Source: Clostridiales bacterium | GTDB lineage: Bacteria > Bacillota > Clostridia > Christensenellales > Borkfalkiaceae | Assembly: GCA_015055725.1 (NCBI GenBank) | Contig: SVHO01000003.1 | Location: forward strand, 1 to 64,000 | DNA: 64,000 bases | Direction: 5' to 3' | In this document: in pieces, positions 15,647-25,020 of the stretch | Layout: the number at the start of each line of letters is the position of its first letter | Position numbering within the stretch: the first letter of the stretch is position 1 | Translations under genes and position numbers: made by a program | Notes under the pieces: generated by a model | Seen by the model: the letters and a program-made list of their open reading frames with translations, nothing else | Told to the model about the DNA's origin: nothing | The model's database searches: none

Positions 15647-18064
15647 ATGATTAAAAAATTATTGGTGAGCGGAATGTCTTGTTCTGCTTGCTCGGCAGGA
15701 ATTGAAAGAAATATAGCAAAACTTGACGGTGTTAATTCAGTTAACGTTTCGCTTATGGATAAGTCGATGACTATTGATTTTGATAGTCAAATTCTTTCAC
15801 TTGAAAAAATTGTTGCCGTGGTTGAAAAGCTTGGCTACACCGCCTTTGAATACGGCAAAAAAACGCAAGATAAATACGCCGATGCAAAAAAGATGAAAAG
15901 GCGTTTTATCTTTTCACTTTTAATTTTAATTCCGCTTATGTATTTTTGTATGGGCGGTATGCTTTCGCTTCCTTTGCCAAATAAAAAAATTAACTTTATA
16001 ATTCAGTTAGTGCTTGCAACCATAATATTGATATTGAATAAAAAATTTTTTATAAACGGTGTTAAGGCGGTGATTGCCCGCTCGCCAAATATGGACACTC
16101 TGGTTTCAATCGGTTCGCTTTCGGCTTACCTTTATAGCATTGTTCAACTGATATTTATTTTAACGGGTAAAGCAAACCCTTCTCACACTTTTTTTGAATC
16201 TTCTGCAATGGTTGTCACTCTCGTGACGCTAGGGAAATATTTAGAAGAAATTTCAAAAATTAAAACTGGTGACGAGATTGAAAAGTTAGGTAATCTTTTG
16301 CCAAAAACCGCAACGATTATCGTTGACGGCAAAGAAAAAACCGTGCTCACTTCTGAAGTTAAAGTAGGTGATAAAGTTCTTATTAAAGCAGGTGAGTATA
16401 TCGCGATTGACGGCACGGTTATAGAAGGCGTTGCGGGGATTGATAAATCGGCAATCACGGGCGAGAGTTTGCCCGTAGAAATTTCTGTTGGTGGCGCGGT
16501 CACTTCGGGTAGTATATTAAAAGACGGATATTTAATCGTTCGCGCAGAAAAAGTGGGCGAGCAAACGCTTTTTGCAAAAATTGTTGATATCGTTAAAAAG
16601 GCTGGCGCAAGCAAAGCCCCAATCCAAAAATTTGCCGATAAAGTTTCGGGCGTTTTCGTGCCAATCGTCACGCTTATTGCAGTTATTACTTTTACCGTTT
16701 GGCTAATAGTGTCGTCAAATCTTTCAACTGCTTTTAATTACGGCATAACCGTGCTAGTTATATCTTGCCCTTGTGCGCTTGGGCTTGCAACACCCGTTGC
16801 GGTTATGGCGGGAACAGGGCGTGGGGCTTCACAAGGCGTGTTATTTAAAAATGCCGAGGCACTACAAAACGCTTGTAAAATAAATTGCGTTCTTTTAGAT
16901 AAAACGGCAACGATAACTGTTGGTAAGCCAAAAGTTATCGACTATATAAATTATACGGGCGAATCAGACCAAACGCTTTTTCCTATAATAAGCGCGTTAG
17001 AACAAAAATCAAATCACCCACTCGCTAACTGTGTTGCTGAATTTTGTGGCGAAAGTGATAAAGCGGTTGAAAATTACAATTACGTTATAGGTAAGGGGAT
17101 AACGGGCGAAGTGGACGGTGTTAAATATTTTATCGGCAACGCCGAACTTATGCCTAATGAAGTTGAACTTCCACAAATAAAAAGCGACCTTTTAGACGGG
17201 AAAACCGTGCTTTATTTTGCAGACGAAATTCAAGTGGTATCGGTGTTTTTAATTGCCGATTTCGTTAAAGAAGACAGCAAGTCCGCCATAGCAGAACTTC
17301 AAAATATGGGCATAAAAACGGTTATGGTCACGGGGGATAATATTAGTTCTGCAAAGCGCATAGCAAAAGAAGTTGGAATTGAAGAAATTGAAGCGCAAGT
17401 TTTACCCCAAGAAAAATACGCTATCGTGGAAAAATATAAAAACCAAGGATATTTTACCGCTATGGTAGGTGACGGAATTAACGATAGCCCAGCACTAAAA
17501 AGCGCAAACGTTGGCGTTGCTATGGGCACGGGAACGGATATTGCAATAGATAGTTCTGAAATGGTTATAGCAAACGGCAGTTTAACCGCGCTTCCACGCG
17601 CGATTGAACTTTCACACAAAACCGTTAGAATAATAAAACAAAATCTATTTTGGGCGTTCTTTTATAACGTGCTTGGAATACCCGTTGCAGGTGGCGCATT
17701 TGCGTTTTTGGGTCTAAGTTTAACCCCTGTTATAGCGTCGGCGCTAATGAGTTGCAGTTCGCTTTTCGTAGTGTCAAACGCGCTAAGAATTGCTAAAAAG
17801 AAAAAAGTAATTGATAAAGAAGAAGTAGAGCCTATTACTAAAAATGCTCAAATAGTAAATATCACGATAGATGGTATGACGTGTAATCATTGTGTAGAGA
17901 AAGTTAAAAGCGCACTATCGCAAGTTAAGGGGGTTTGTAAAGTTAACGTAAATTTGCAAACAAAAAAAGCGACCTTGAAAAAAGAGTTGAAAATTGATAA
18001 TGAAAAATTAGTTAGAGCAATAGAAAACGCAGGGTTTAAGGTCGAAAAGATAAGCGTTGAATAA
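15647..18064 (+). CDS. copA: P1B-type heavy-metal ATPase, CopA-like, with DKTAT in place of DKTGT
   Basis: Cytoplasmic-membrane pump, most likely exporting copper(I). The 805-residue protein has an N-terminal metal-binding domain (GMSCSAC, C12 and C15), the membrane metal site CPC in ISCPCALGLATP, the actuator TGES, the P-domain aspartate D418, the nucleotide-domain SNHPLAN (HP motif), GDGINDSPAL, and a second metal-binding domain at the C-terminus (GMTCNHC, C746 and C749). The normally invariant DKTGT reads DKTAT (codon GCA at 16907-16909). The frame is otherwise intact. The ATG at 15647 has AAGGAA upstream. It follows the feo operon but has its own promoter. Confidence 0.9.
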   Translation: MIKKLLVSGMSCSACSAGIERNIAKLDGVNSVNVSLMDKSMTIDFDSQILSLEKIVAVVEKLGYTAFEYGKKTQDKYADAKKMKRRFIFSLLILIPLMYFCMGGMLSLPLPNKKINFIIQLVLATIILILNKKFFINGVKAVIARSPNMDTLVSIGSLSAYLYSIVQLIFILTGKANPSHTFFESSAMVVTLVTLGKYLEEISKIKTGDEIEKLGNLLPKTATIIVDGKEKTVLTSEVKVGDKVLIKAGEYIAIDGTVIEGVAGIDKSAITGESLPVEISVGGAVTSGSILKDGYLIVRAEKVGEQTLFAKIVDIVKKAGASKAPIQKFADKVSGVFVPIVTLIAVITFTVWLIVSSNLSTAFNYGITVLVISCPCALGLATPVAVMAGTGRGASQGVLFKNAEALQNACKINCVLLDKTATITVGKPKVIDYINYTGESDQTLFPIISALEQKSNHPLANCVAEFCGESDKAVENYNYVIGKGITGEVDGVKYFIGNAELMPNEVELPQIKSDLLDGKTVLYFADEIQVVSVFLIADFVKEDSKSAIAELQNMGIKTVMVTGDNISSAKRIAKEVGIEEIEAQVLPQEKYAIVEKYKNQGYFTAMVGDGINDSPALKSANVGVAMGTGTDIAIDSSEMVIANGSLTALPRAIELSHKTVRIIKQNLFWAFFYNVLGIPVAGGAFAFLGLSLTPVIASALMSCSSLFVVSNALRIAKKKKVIDKEEVEPITKNAQIVNITIDGMTCNHCVEKVKSALSQVKGVCKVNVNLQTKKATLKKELKIDNEKLVRAIENAGFKVEKISVE

Positions 18065-18079
18065 TTAAAAATAAAAGAA

Positions 18080-18115
18080 AAATCGCCACCAAATTTGGTG
18101 GCGATTGATTTTTAA
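18080..18115. terminator. Terminator shared by the copA-like and apt-like genes
   Basis: Perfect inverted repeat ATCGCCACCAAA/TTTGGTGGCGAT (18082-18105), followed by a T-rich tract; the genes converge on it. Confidence 0.8.
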
Positions 18116-18127
18116 ATAAAAGTAATT

Positions 18128-18667
18128 TTATAAAAGTGGAATAGTTGCAAGATAATCAACGTCGGCACGATTTTTAGAATCGCCTTCTGCAAGCACGAAA
18201 AGTTTTTTATAAACGATTCCGCCTGCTTTTTCAACTAGCATTTCTAAGCCTTTTTCGCTTTCACCAGTAGAAATAACGTCGTCAACGATACCAACTTTTT
18301 TGCCTTTAATCAAGTCAACGTCATGCTTAGAAAGGTAAAATTCTTGGTTTTTGCCCGTGGTGATTGAAGAGCCGTAAGCAACCGAAATTCCGTCTTGCAT
18401 ATAAAGTTTTTTAGATTTTCTAGCAACGGCGTAAAAGGGTTGATTAAGTTCCCTTGCAACTACGTGTGTTAATTGAAGTCCCTTTGATTCAGCGGTTAAA
18501 AGCACGTCACAATCCTTTGCAATTTTTGCAAGTTCTTTTCCACAATGTTCGGTAAGGGCTGGGTTGCCGTGTAAATTAAAAAACGCAATATTTATTCCGC
18601 TTGGAAGTGCCAAAATTGGCAAATCAACTTGCATGCCTTTTATGTCAACAGGATAAAATTTATTCAT
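18128..18667 (-). CDS. Adenine/xanthine phosphoribosyltransferase-like protein
   Basis: Type I phosphoribosyltransferase of 179 residues. The PRPP-binding motif is VGIVDDVISTGES, two acidic residues then the TGES turn, and an upstream TAESKGLQLTHVVARELNQPFYAVARKSKK segment matches adenine phosphoribosyltransferase-like proteins, including the loop with the RKSKK base contacts. It would salvage a purine base with PRPP to the nucleotide. Which base is used cannot be decided from these motifs. Single gene with AGAGGT site, divergent from the calcium-type ATPase. Confidence 0.8.
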   Translation of the reverse strand: MNKFYPVDIKGMQVDLPILALPSGINIAFFNLHGNPALTEHCGKELAKIAKDCDVLLTAESKGLQLTHVVARELNQPFYAVARKSKKLYMQDGISVAYGSSITTGKNQEFYLSKHDVDLIKGKKVGIVDDVISTGESEKGLEMLVEKAGGIVYKKLFVLAEGDSKNRADVDYLATIPLL

Positions 18668-18788
18668 TTGTTTTACCTCTTTTTATTTTTCGCTTTAAGT
18701 TTATCACAAATTTTAACGATTGTCCATTATACAATCATATATTTTAAATTTTTCGCATAATTTTTATAGAAAACGTACGGGGGTATTT

Positions 18789-21476
18789 ATGACTTTTCAC
18801 GATTTGACCGTTCAAGCCGTTTTAACTAAACTTAACGTTGACAAAAATACGGGATTAACCGAAACAGGCGTAAAAAAGAGTTGCGAAAAATATGGAAACA
18901 ACACGCTTTCAAAAGGCAAAAAACGTGGATTTTTTCGTCGTGTTGTAGACGCCTTAAAAGAGCCGATGTTAATTATTCTATGCTTTGGCTTTATGATTGC
19001 GTTTGGGACGGGGCTTGGCAAATATTTTAAGACGGGAGAAATGGATTTTGCCGAAAGTTTTGGTATATTATTTGCCGTTTTGCTATCCGTTTTTATTACG
19101 ATTATAATGGAAGGAAGTTCTGAACGAGCGTTTGAAACGCTTTCAAAATTATATCAAAACGTAAGCGTAAAAGTGCTTAGAAATGGAAAAATAACGTCAA
19201 TTTCACAAAATAGCGTGGTTGTTGGCGACGTTATAATTATAGAAAGCGGTGATAAAATTATTGCGGACGGCAGGCTTATTGAGAGCAATTTTTTAAGCAT
19301 TGACGAATCGGCGTTAACCGGCGAATCAAACGCCGTTGATAAAGACGCTTTCGCAACGTTAAAAAACACTACCCCGCTTGCCGAACGCGTAAATTCGGTA
19401 TATTCGGGAACGTTTGTGACGGCGGGCAACGGCAAAATGGTTGTCACGGCGATAGGAAATAAAACGGAAATGGGTAATATTGCAGGTGAACTTGGGGAAA
19501 AAAGTTTGCAATCACCCTTACAAAATAAACTTTTTAAACTTGGTAAAATTATAACCACGATAGGGGCGATAACGGCAACCGTAGTGTTTATACTTTCCGC
19601 CGTAAAACTTGCTTTAATCGGTGGGTTTAATTTTTCTAATATTCAAGAACTATTTATCGCGTCTATAGTTTTAATTATTGCCGCCGTGCCTGAAGGTTTG
19701 CCAACTATCGTTGCCGTGTCGCTTGCACTAAATATGATAAAACTTGCTAAAGAAAACGCGCTTATTAAAAAAATGACGGCTACTGAAACTGCAGGTGCAG
19801 TTAGCGTTATTTGTTCTGATAAGACGGGAACTTTAACGCAAAATAAAATGACCGTTCTAAGCGTGTGCAAAAATGAGTTTTGCATTGCTCCCGATAAATT
19901 AAGTGAACAAGCGTTGCTCCAAAATTTCGTTTGTAATTCCACGGCTGATTTAATATGTAAAAACAAAAGTGAAAAAGCAAGTGGAAGCGCAACGGAAGTC
20001 GCTTTATTGCACGCTTATGCAAAAAGCAATAAAACCCTACCTTACGCTGAGTTTAGGGATAAGTTTCCAATAGTTAGTAGAGAGCCGTTTAGCAGTGACA
20101 AAAAATACATGAGTACAACTATTTCAATCGGTGGAAAGCTTAGAAAACTCGTTAAGGGTGCGCCCGAACATATTTTGCCACTTTGCAATTTAACGAGTGC
20201 GCAAATACGAAAAATAACAAACGACGTGCGCGAAAGCCAAAAAAAAGCGCGAAGGGTTTTATGTTTTGCTCACGTTGATTTTGAACAGACGGAAGATAGA
20301 GAAAAACTCTTTTACGATGGGTTCGTTGCGATAGCCGACCCTATAAGAAAAGAAGTTTATAAAGCCGTTTCCGACTGTAAAAGAGCGGGCATCAAGATAA
20401 AAATTTTAACGGGGGATAATATTGAAACGGCATTGTCTATCGCGCGCGAACTAAAGGTTGTGGAAAGTGATTATCAAGCGATAAATGCAAGCGACCTTGA
20501 AAAGTTAGATGACGATGAATTTAAAAAAGCTTTAAAGAACGTGACTGTTATCGCAAGAAGTACGCCTATAGTAAAGTTGCGCGTTGTAAAAGCGCTTAAA
20601 AGCATGGGTGAAGTGGTTGCCGTGACGGGTGACGGAATAAACGACGCGCCTGCAATAAAGCACGCGGACGTTGGTATTGCGATGGGTGTTGCAGGTAGCG
20701 AAATAGCCAAAGAATCGGCAGACGTGGTTTTGCTTGACGACAGTTTTGCAACGGTGGTAAAAGCCGTTTCATTTGGGCGAAACGTTTATAGGAATTTACA
20801 ACGATTTATTCTTTTTCAACTTTCCGTTAACTTATCTGCGTTGTTGTTCGTCACCGTGTGTGCTATTTTAGGGTTAAGAGCACCTTTTAATACACTTCAA
20901 TTATTGTGGATTAACGTTATAATGGACGGCCCACCTGCCCTAACGCTTGGATTAGAGCGGGCGAGTGATAAACTAATGGACTTAAAGCCCGTCAAAAAGA
21001 GCACGGGTATAGTGAGCGCGAAAATGCTTGTTCGCATTATTTTTAACGGTGTTTTCGTTGCCGTGGTTATGCTTATGCAATACTTAACTAACTTCTTAAA
21101 AGTGGGCGAAAGAGAAGGGGCGGGCGCGCTTTTCACTCTGTTTATAACCTTTCAACTTATGAACGCTTTTAACAGCAGAGAATTAGGGGCGGAGAGCATT
21201 TTTAACGGCATAGGAAAAAACAAAATTATGGTGTTAACCTTTTTATGCGTTTTAATCGTTCACGTTATAGTCGTACAGTTTTTCCCGTTTGTTTTTGCAG
21301 TTAGACCGTTAAGTCTTTGGTGTTATATAAAAATTTTCTTAACTTCATTTTCAATAGTTGGGGTGTCGGAAATTTATAAGGCGGTGTATAGATTGCTGAA
21401 AAATGGAAATATAAATCGCGGTTTTTGGCAAAAAGAAAGGTTTTTAAAGTTTAAAACACGGCGTGTGGATAAATAA
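18789..21476 (+). CDS. Calcium-type P2 cation-transporting ATPase
   Basis: P-type ATPase of 895 residues exporting Ca2+ or a similar cation. Domains in order: cation ATPase N-terminal domain (residues 1-60), actuator with SALTGES-type motif (DESALTGESNAVDKD), membrane site AAVPEGLPTIVAVSLAL, intact phosphorylation motif DKTGT (D344), KGAPEHIL nucleotide site, GDGINDAPAIKHADVG hinge, and a C-terminal membrane domain with NVIMDGPPALTLGLE. The PEGL and NxxxD features suit P2A/P2B pumps. The ATG at 18789 follows a GGGGG run used as a weak ribosome site; the longer frame upstream has no support. The ytxC-like gene follows after a few bases. Confidence 0.88.
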   Translation: MTFHDLTVQAVLTKLNVDKNTGLTETGVKKSCEKYGNNTLSKGKKRGFFRRVVDALKEPMLIILCFGFMIAFGTGLGKYFKTGEMDFAESFGILFAVLLSVFITIIMEGSSERAFETLSKLYQNVSVKVLRNGKITSISQNSVVVGDVIIIESGDKIIADGRLIESNFLSIDESALTGESNAVDKDAFATLKNTTPLAERVNSVYSGTFVTAGNGKMVVTAIGNKTEMGNIAGELGEKSLQSPLQNKLFKLGKIITTIGAITATVVFILSAVKLALIGGFNFSNIQELFIASIVLIIAAVPEGLPTIVAVSLALNMIKLAKENALIKKMTATETAGAVSVICSDKTGTLTQNKMTVLSVCKNEFCIAPDKLSEQALLQNFVCNSTADLICKNKSEKASGSATEVALLHAYAKSNKTLPYAEFRDKFPIVSREPFSSDKKYMSTTISIGGKLRKLVKGAPEHILPLCNLTSAQIRKITNDVRESQKKARRVLCFAHVDFEQTEDREKLFYDGFVAIADPIRKEVYKAVSDCKRAGIKIKILTGDNIETALSIARELKVVESDYQAINASDLEKLDDDEFKKALKNVTVIARSTPIVKLRVVKALKSMGEVVAVTGDGINDAPAIKHADVGIAMGVAGSEIAKESADVVLLDDSFATVVKAVSFGRNVYRNLQRFILFQLSVNLSALLFVTVCAILGLRAPFNTLQLLWINVIMDGPPALTLGLERASDKLMDLKPVKKSTGIVSAKMLVRIIFNGVFVAVVMLMQYLTNFLKVGEREGAGALFTLFITFQLMNAFNSRELGAESIFNGIGKNKIMVLTFLCVLIVHVIVVQFFPFVFAVRPLSLWCYIKIFLTSFSIVGVSEIYKAVYRLLKNGNINRGFWQKERFLKFKTRRVDK

Positions 21477-21506
21477 AATTTATTGCGGAGCGTAAACTAT
21501 ATCTAT

Positions 21507-22226
21507 ATGACACAAATAACGGTAAGTGAAAATGAAAGAAATGAAGAAAACCTTATGTACGTGCAGTCTGCGTCAAGTGAAATATTTTCAACCGCAGGTT
21601 GCACGGCAAGGATAGTGAAAGCGAGTGGGAGAATTTTATTAAAGATAAATTGCCCTGAATATTATAAAGACGCTGTTAAAAGCGAGATAATTGATAAAGT
21701 GGCAGAAATCGTTGCGATTAAGTATAAATACGATTTTTTTAAGGGTTGCTTGCACGTTGGCGGTCTTTCAAGTTTAGAAAGGGAAATTTTATTTACAAGC
21801 CTAATTGCCGCCGACTTAGAAGACGATAAACGATATGCTTTTGATAAGTTTAAATGTAATGACGAAATAGCGATAGACGGTACTTATAATTTTAGATTAA
21901 AGCCCTTAAAAAACAAATGGTGCGAAGTTGCCGATTGCGTTCCACAATGCTTTTTGAACACACAGTTGAAAGAGTTTATTTCATACCTATTAGAAAACAA
22001 GAAAAAGCGCGTATATATTGACGACGGCAGAGTTTACGATTGGCATTATAGACGGTTAAAGCGTAGCAGTTTGCTAGATGGAGAAAGCGCGAAAATTGTT
22101 AGAGAAGTTTTGCTTAGCAATTGTGGGGAAGTTGAACTTTCGGGGCAAATTCCAGAAGAAGACGAGTTTTATTTAAGAGAATATTATAGTGACAAAATAA
22201 TTTTTTCTAACGGAAAAATTAACTAA
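21507..22226 (+). CDS. YtxC-like protein (putative sporulation protein family)
   Basis: A soluble 239-residue protein, with no signal peptide. The middle and C-terminal parts (FNFRLKPLKNKW, CFLNTQLKEFISYLLENKKKRVYI) resemble the YtxC family, and the gene directly precedes thrS as ytxC does in Bacillus, which is the main reason for the call. Its function is unknown even where named. The start is uncertain: TTG at 21483 and ATG at 21555 are in frame too, and none has a well-spaced ribosome site (GGAG at 21486-21489 is 17 bases from the chosen ATG). Confidence 0.55.
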   Translation: MTQITVSENERNEENLMYVQSASSEIFSTAGCTARIVKASGRILLKINCPEYYKDAVKSEIIDKVAEIVAIKYKYDFFKGCLHVGGLSSLEREILFTSLIAADLEDDKRYAFDKFKCNDEIAIDGTYNFRLKPLKNKWCEVADCVPQCFLNTQLKEFISYLLENKKKRVYIDDGRVYDWHYRRLKRSSLLDGESAKIVREVLLSNCGEVELSGQIPEEDEFYLREYYSDKIIFSNGKIN

Positions 22227-22251
22227 GAGAGCAATATAACCGCATAAACAG

Positions 22252-22280
22252 TTGACAAAAAATTTTTTATCGTTTAATAT
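22252..22280 (+). promoter_or_regulatory. thrS promoter
   Basis: TTGACA (22252-22257), 17-base spacer, TAATAT (22275-22280); initiation expected near 22287 at the start of the T-box leader. Confidence 0.85.
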
Positions 22281-22286
22281 ATAGGT

Positions 22287-22516
22287 AAGTTAAAAGCCCA
22301 TTTGGGTACGGACAAGTAGTGCAGTATTTCGTTTTTCAGAGAGCGGGTGTTTGCTGGAAACCCGTAAACGTATGCCGTAATGAAACCACCGTTCTTTCGG
22401 GCAGGGTCCCCGCTCCTTATAGTCGGGTTAGAGTGGTCGTCTTTTTTAGACGGCAATTAAGGTGGAAACGCGGAAAATATTTCGTCCTTAAAGCAGAGTG
22501 CTTTAAGGATTTTTTA
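22287..22516 (+). promoter_or_regulatory. T-box leader (threonine)
   Basis: Typical tRNA-sensing leader. The AGAGAGC/GGTG distal region of stem I lies near 22338-22350. The specifier is probably ACC (22385-22387, in GAAACCACC), a threonine codon followed by A as usual. The T-box sequence AAGGTGGAAACGCGG is at 22459-22473 (the TGGA bulge pairs with the tRNA end). The terminator stem is 22485-22495 with 22499-22509 and a T-run. Uncharged tRNA-Thr should favour the antiterminator and turn on thrS. Confidence 0.92.
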
Positions 22517-22533
22517 TTTAGGAGGAAAGTTTT

Positions 22534-24465
22534 ATGAAAATCACGTTAAAAGACGGTTCAGTTATGGAGTTTGATGCGCCGATTACCGTGGGGGATATCG
22601 CAAAGGCTATATCCGAAGGTCTATTTAGAAACGCCGTATGCGGTAAGGTTGACGGGGAACTCGTTGACTTGTCACATTTGGTTGAAAAGGATGCTGAACT
22701 TCAAATTATAACCTTGAAAGATAAAGAAGGTTTGCAAGTTTATCGCCACACGGCTTCTCACGTTTTGGCGCAAGCAGTTAAAAACATTTTTCCAACTTCA
22801 AAACTTGCAATCGGACCGACTATTGAAAACGGTTTTTATTACGATATAGAATTTAAAACACCAATCACGCAACAAGACCTTGTTAAAATCGAAAAGGAAA
22901 TGCAAGATATTATTAAAAGCGATTTTCCAATTGAAAGGTTTGTGTATTCTAAGCGTGACGCGGTTAAAATGTTCAAAGATTTTTCAGAACCTTATAAGGT
23001 TGAACTTATAAACGATTTGCCTGCAGGTAGCGTTATTTCTTGCTATAAACAAGGTGATTTTATGGACTTGTGCCGTGGACCTCACCTTCCTTCAACGGGT
23101 AAAATCAAGGCATTTAAGTTGACTTCGGTGACGGGTGCATATTGGCGCGGTGATGAAAAGAATAAAATGCTCACTCGTATTTACGGTACGGCGTTTGCTA
23201 AAAAGAGCGAACTTGAAGAGCACTTAACCGCTTTAGAAGAAGCCAAAAAGCGTGACCACAATAAACTCGGCAGAGATTTAGGCATTTTCTTAACCGAAGA
23301 AGTGGTTGGCCAAGGTTTGCCAATTTTAGCACCAAAAGGCGCAAAAATATTGCAAATTTTAGAGCGTTTTGTTGAAGACGAAGAAGAAAGACGTGGTTTT
23401 ATGATAACCAAAACGCCTTATATGGCAAAGAACGATTTGTATCGCATTTCAGGGCATTGGGACCACTATAGAGATAAAATGTTTATTATTGGTGACGAAA
23501 ATTCACCCGAAGCAATGGCGCTTCGCCCAATGACTTGTCCTTTCCAATACCAAATTTATAAAAACGGATTAAAGAGTTATAGAGATTTACCTTGCCGTTA
23601 TAGTGAAACCGCAACCTTGTTTAGAAAAGAAGCTAGCGGTGAAATGCACGGTCTTATCCGTGTGCGTCAGTTCACTTTGTCTGACGGGCATATCGTTTGC
23701 ACACCCGAACAAATTGAAGAAGAATTTAAGCGTTGCTTAGAACTCAGTTATTTCTTCCTTGACTGTTTGGGAATGAGAAGTGACGTGACTTTCCGTTTCA
23801 GCAAACGTGGCAAATCAAACAAGGCTAAGTATATTGATAACGATAAAGCGTGGAACGAGACTGAAGCGCTTATGAAAAAGATTTTGGATAATATCGGCAT
23901 TGAATACGTTGAAGCAGATGACGAAGCGGCTTTCTACGGACCTAAACTTGACGTTCAAGCGCGCAACGTTTACGGCAAAGAAGATACCATCATCACTATT
24001 CAGTTAGACTTTGCAGCATCTCACTCTTTCGATATGACTTATATTGATGAAAACGGTGTTAAACAATATCCTTACGTTATCCATAGAAGTTCAATCGGTT
24101 GTTATGAAAGAACTCTCGCAATGCTCATTGAAAAATATGCAGGCGCGTTCCCGTTCTGGATTTGTCCCGTTCAAGTAAAAGTTATGTCGCTTACCGAAAG
24201 AACGGCTGATTACGCAAAAGAAATTATGGAAAAACTTAACCTTTCTGGTCTGCGTGCAGAAGTTGATAATCGCAACGAAAAAATCGGTTATAAAATAAGG
24301 GAAGCTCAACTTGAAAAAGTGCCTTATATGATTATCGTTGGGGATAAGGAAAAAGAAGAAAACAAAGTTTCCGTTCGTTCAAGAAAAGATGGTGATTTAG
24401 GCGTTATGAGTTTAGATGAAATCACCGCTAAACTTATTGAAGAAGATAAGTCTAAAAAAGCCTAA
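22534..24465 (+). CDS. thrS: Threonyl-tRNA synthetase
   Basis: Class II synthetase that charges tRNA-Thr. The 643-residue protein has the TGS domain (residues 1-60), the editing domain with HTASHVLAQAV (HxxxH) and the later CRGPHL cysteine/histidine, the catalytic core with MTCPFQYQIY (zinc cysteine), motif 2 FRKEASGEMHGLIRVRQFTLSDGH, motif 3 SSIGCYERTLAMLIE, and a C-terminal anticodon-binding domain. Start ATG follows AGGAGG. Control by the T-box leader just upstream is clear from sequence. Confidence 0.97.
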   Translation: MKITLKDGSVMEFDAPITVGDIAKAISEGLFRNAVCGKVDGELVDLSHLVEKDAELQIITLKDKEGLQVYRHTASHVLAQAVKNIFPTSKLAIGPTIENGFYYDIEFKTPITQQDLVKIEKEMQDIIKSDFPIERFVYSKRDAVKMFKDFSEPYKVELINDLPAGSVISCYKQGDFMDLCRGPHLPSTGKIKAFKLTSVTGAYWRGDEKNKMLTRIYGTAFAKKSELEEHLTALEEAKKRDHNKLGRDLGIFLTEEVVGQGLPILAPKGAKILQILERFVEDEEERRGFMITKTPYMAKNDLYRISGHWDHYRDKMFIIGDENSPEAMALRPMTCPFQYQIYKNGLKSYRDLPCRYSETATLFRKEASGEMHGLIRVRQFTLSDGHIVCTPEQIEEEFKRCLELSYFFLDCLGMRSDVTFRFSKRGKSNKAKYIDNDKAWNETEALMKKILDNIGIEYVEADDEAAFYGPKLDVQARNVYGKEDTIITIQLDFAASHSFDMTYIDENGVKQYPYVIHRSSIGCYERTLAMLIEKYAGAFPFWICPVQVKVMSLTERTADYAKEIMEKLNLSGLRAEVDNRNEKIGYKIREAQLEKVPYMIIVGDKEKEENKVSVRSRKDGDLGVMSLDEITAKLIEEDKSKKA

Positions 24466-24485
24466 AACGAGATAAATAAGTTGAA

Positions 24486-24517
24486 AAAACCGCTTGACTT
24501 CCAAGCGGTTTTTTTAT
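24486..24517. terminator. Bidirectional terminator after thrS
   Basis: AACCGCTTG (24488-24496) pairs with 24502-24510; loop ACTTC, then eight T. The spmB gene converges on it. Confidence 0.9.
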
Positions 24518-25020
24518 AGCAAAAGGCAAATGAAACAAGCGAACACGCAAGAGAAAAAACTTGCTATGAGAGAGATGGTGATAGGTAGAGCCAACTTTTT
24601 AGTTTTTGCGCCCACAAAGTAAACAGATGCAACGTAAAACACCGTTTCGCTACTGCCGTAAATAACCGATGCACATCTCGAAATATAACTATCTACGCCG
24701 TAAGTGTTAAAAATGTCAGTTAAAACGGCAAGAGAACCACTTCCCGAAAATGGTTTAATTAAAACGAGTTTAGTTAATTCTTTTGGGATACCAAGAAGCG
24801 TAAAAACAGGGGATAAAAAGTTTGAAACTGCGTTTGAAATTCCACTAACTTCAAATAATTCCGTCAAAACGAATATGCTCACTAAATAAGGGAAAATGCT
24901 AACGGCAAAAGGAACGGCTGATTTTGCGCCGTGTGTGAACGCATCATACGGCTTGACCTTTTTTATTAGCGAATAAAAAAAGATTATTAAGAATAAAATT
25001 GGTATAAAATATTTAGACAT
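24514..25020 (-). CDS. spmB: Spore maturation protein B
   Basis: Membrane protein of 168 residues with nucleoside-recognition/Gate-type helices: GAKSAVPFAVSIFPYLVSIFV, KPFSGSGSLAVLTDIF and YGSSETVFYVASVYF are SpmB hallmarks. With SpmA it is needed for proper dehydration of the spore core in Bacillus and Clostridium. The mechanism is not known; transport is likely. The gene overlaps spmA by 8 bases and is second in the operon. It implies that the organism forms spores or descends from spore formers. Confidence 0.93.
   Translation of the reverse strand: MSKYFIPILFLIIFFYSLIKKVKPYDAFTHGAKSAVPFAVSIFPYLVSIFVLTELFEVSGISNAVSNFLSPVFTLLGIPKELTKLVLIKPFSGSGSLAVLTDIFNTYGVDSYISRCASVIYGSSETVFYVASVYFVGAKTKKLALPITISLIASFFSCVFACFICLLL

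Noticed and set aside
22319..22537. Open frames of 60-72 codons on both strands between the YtxC-like gene and thrS
   Set aside because: They coincide with the T-box leader and have no ribosome site or protein-like pattern.
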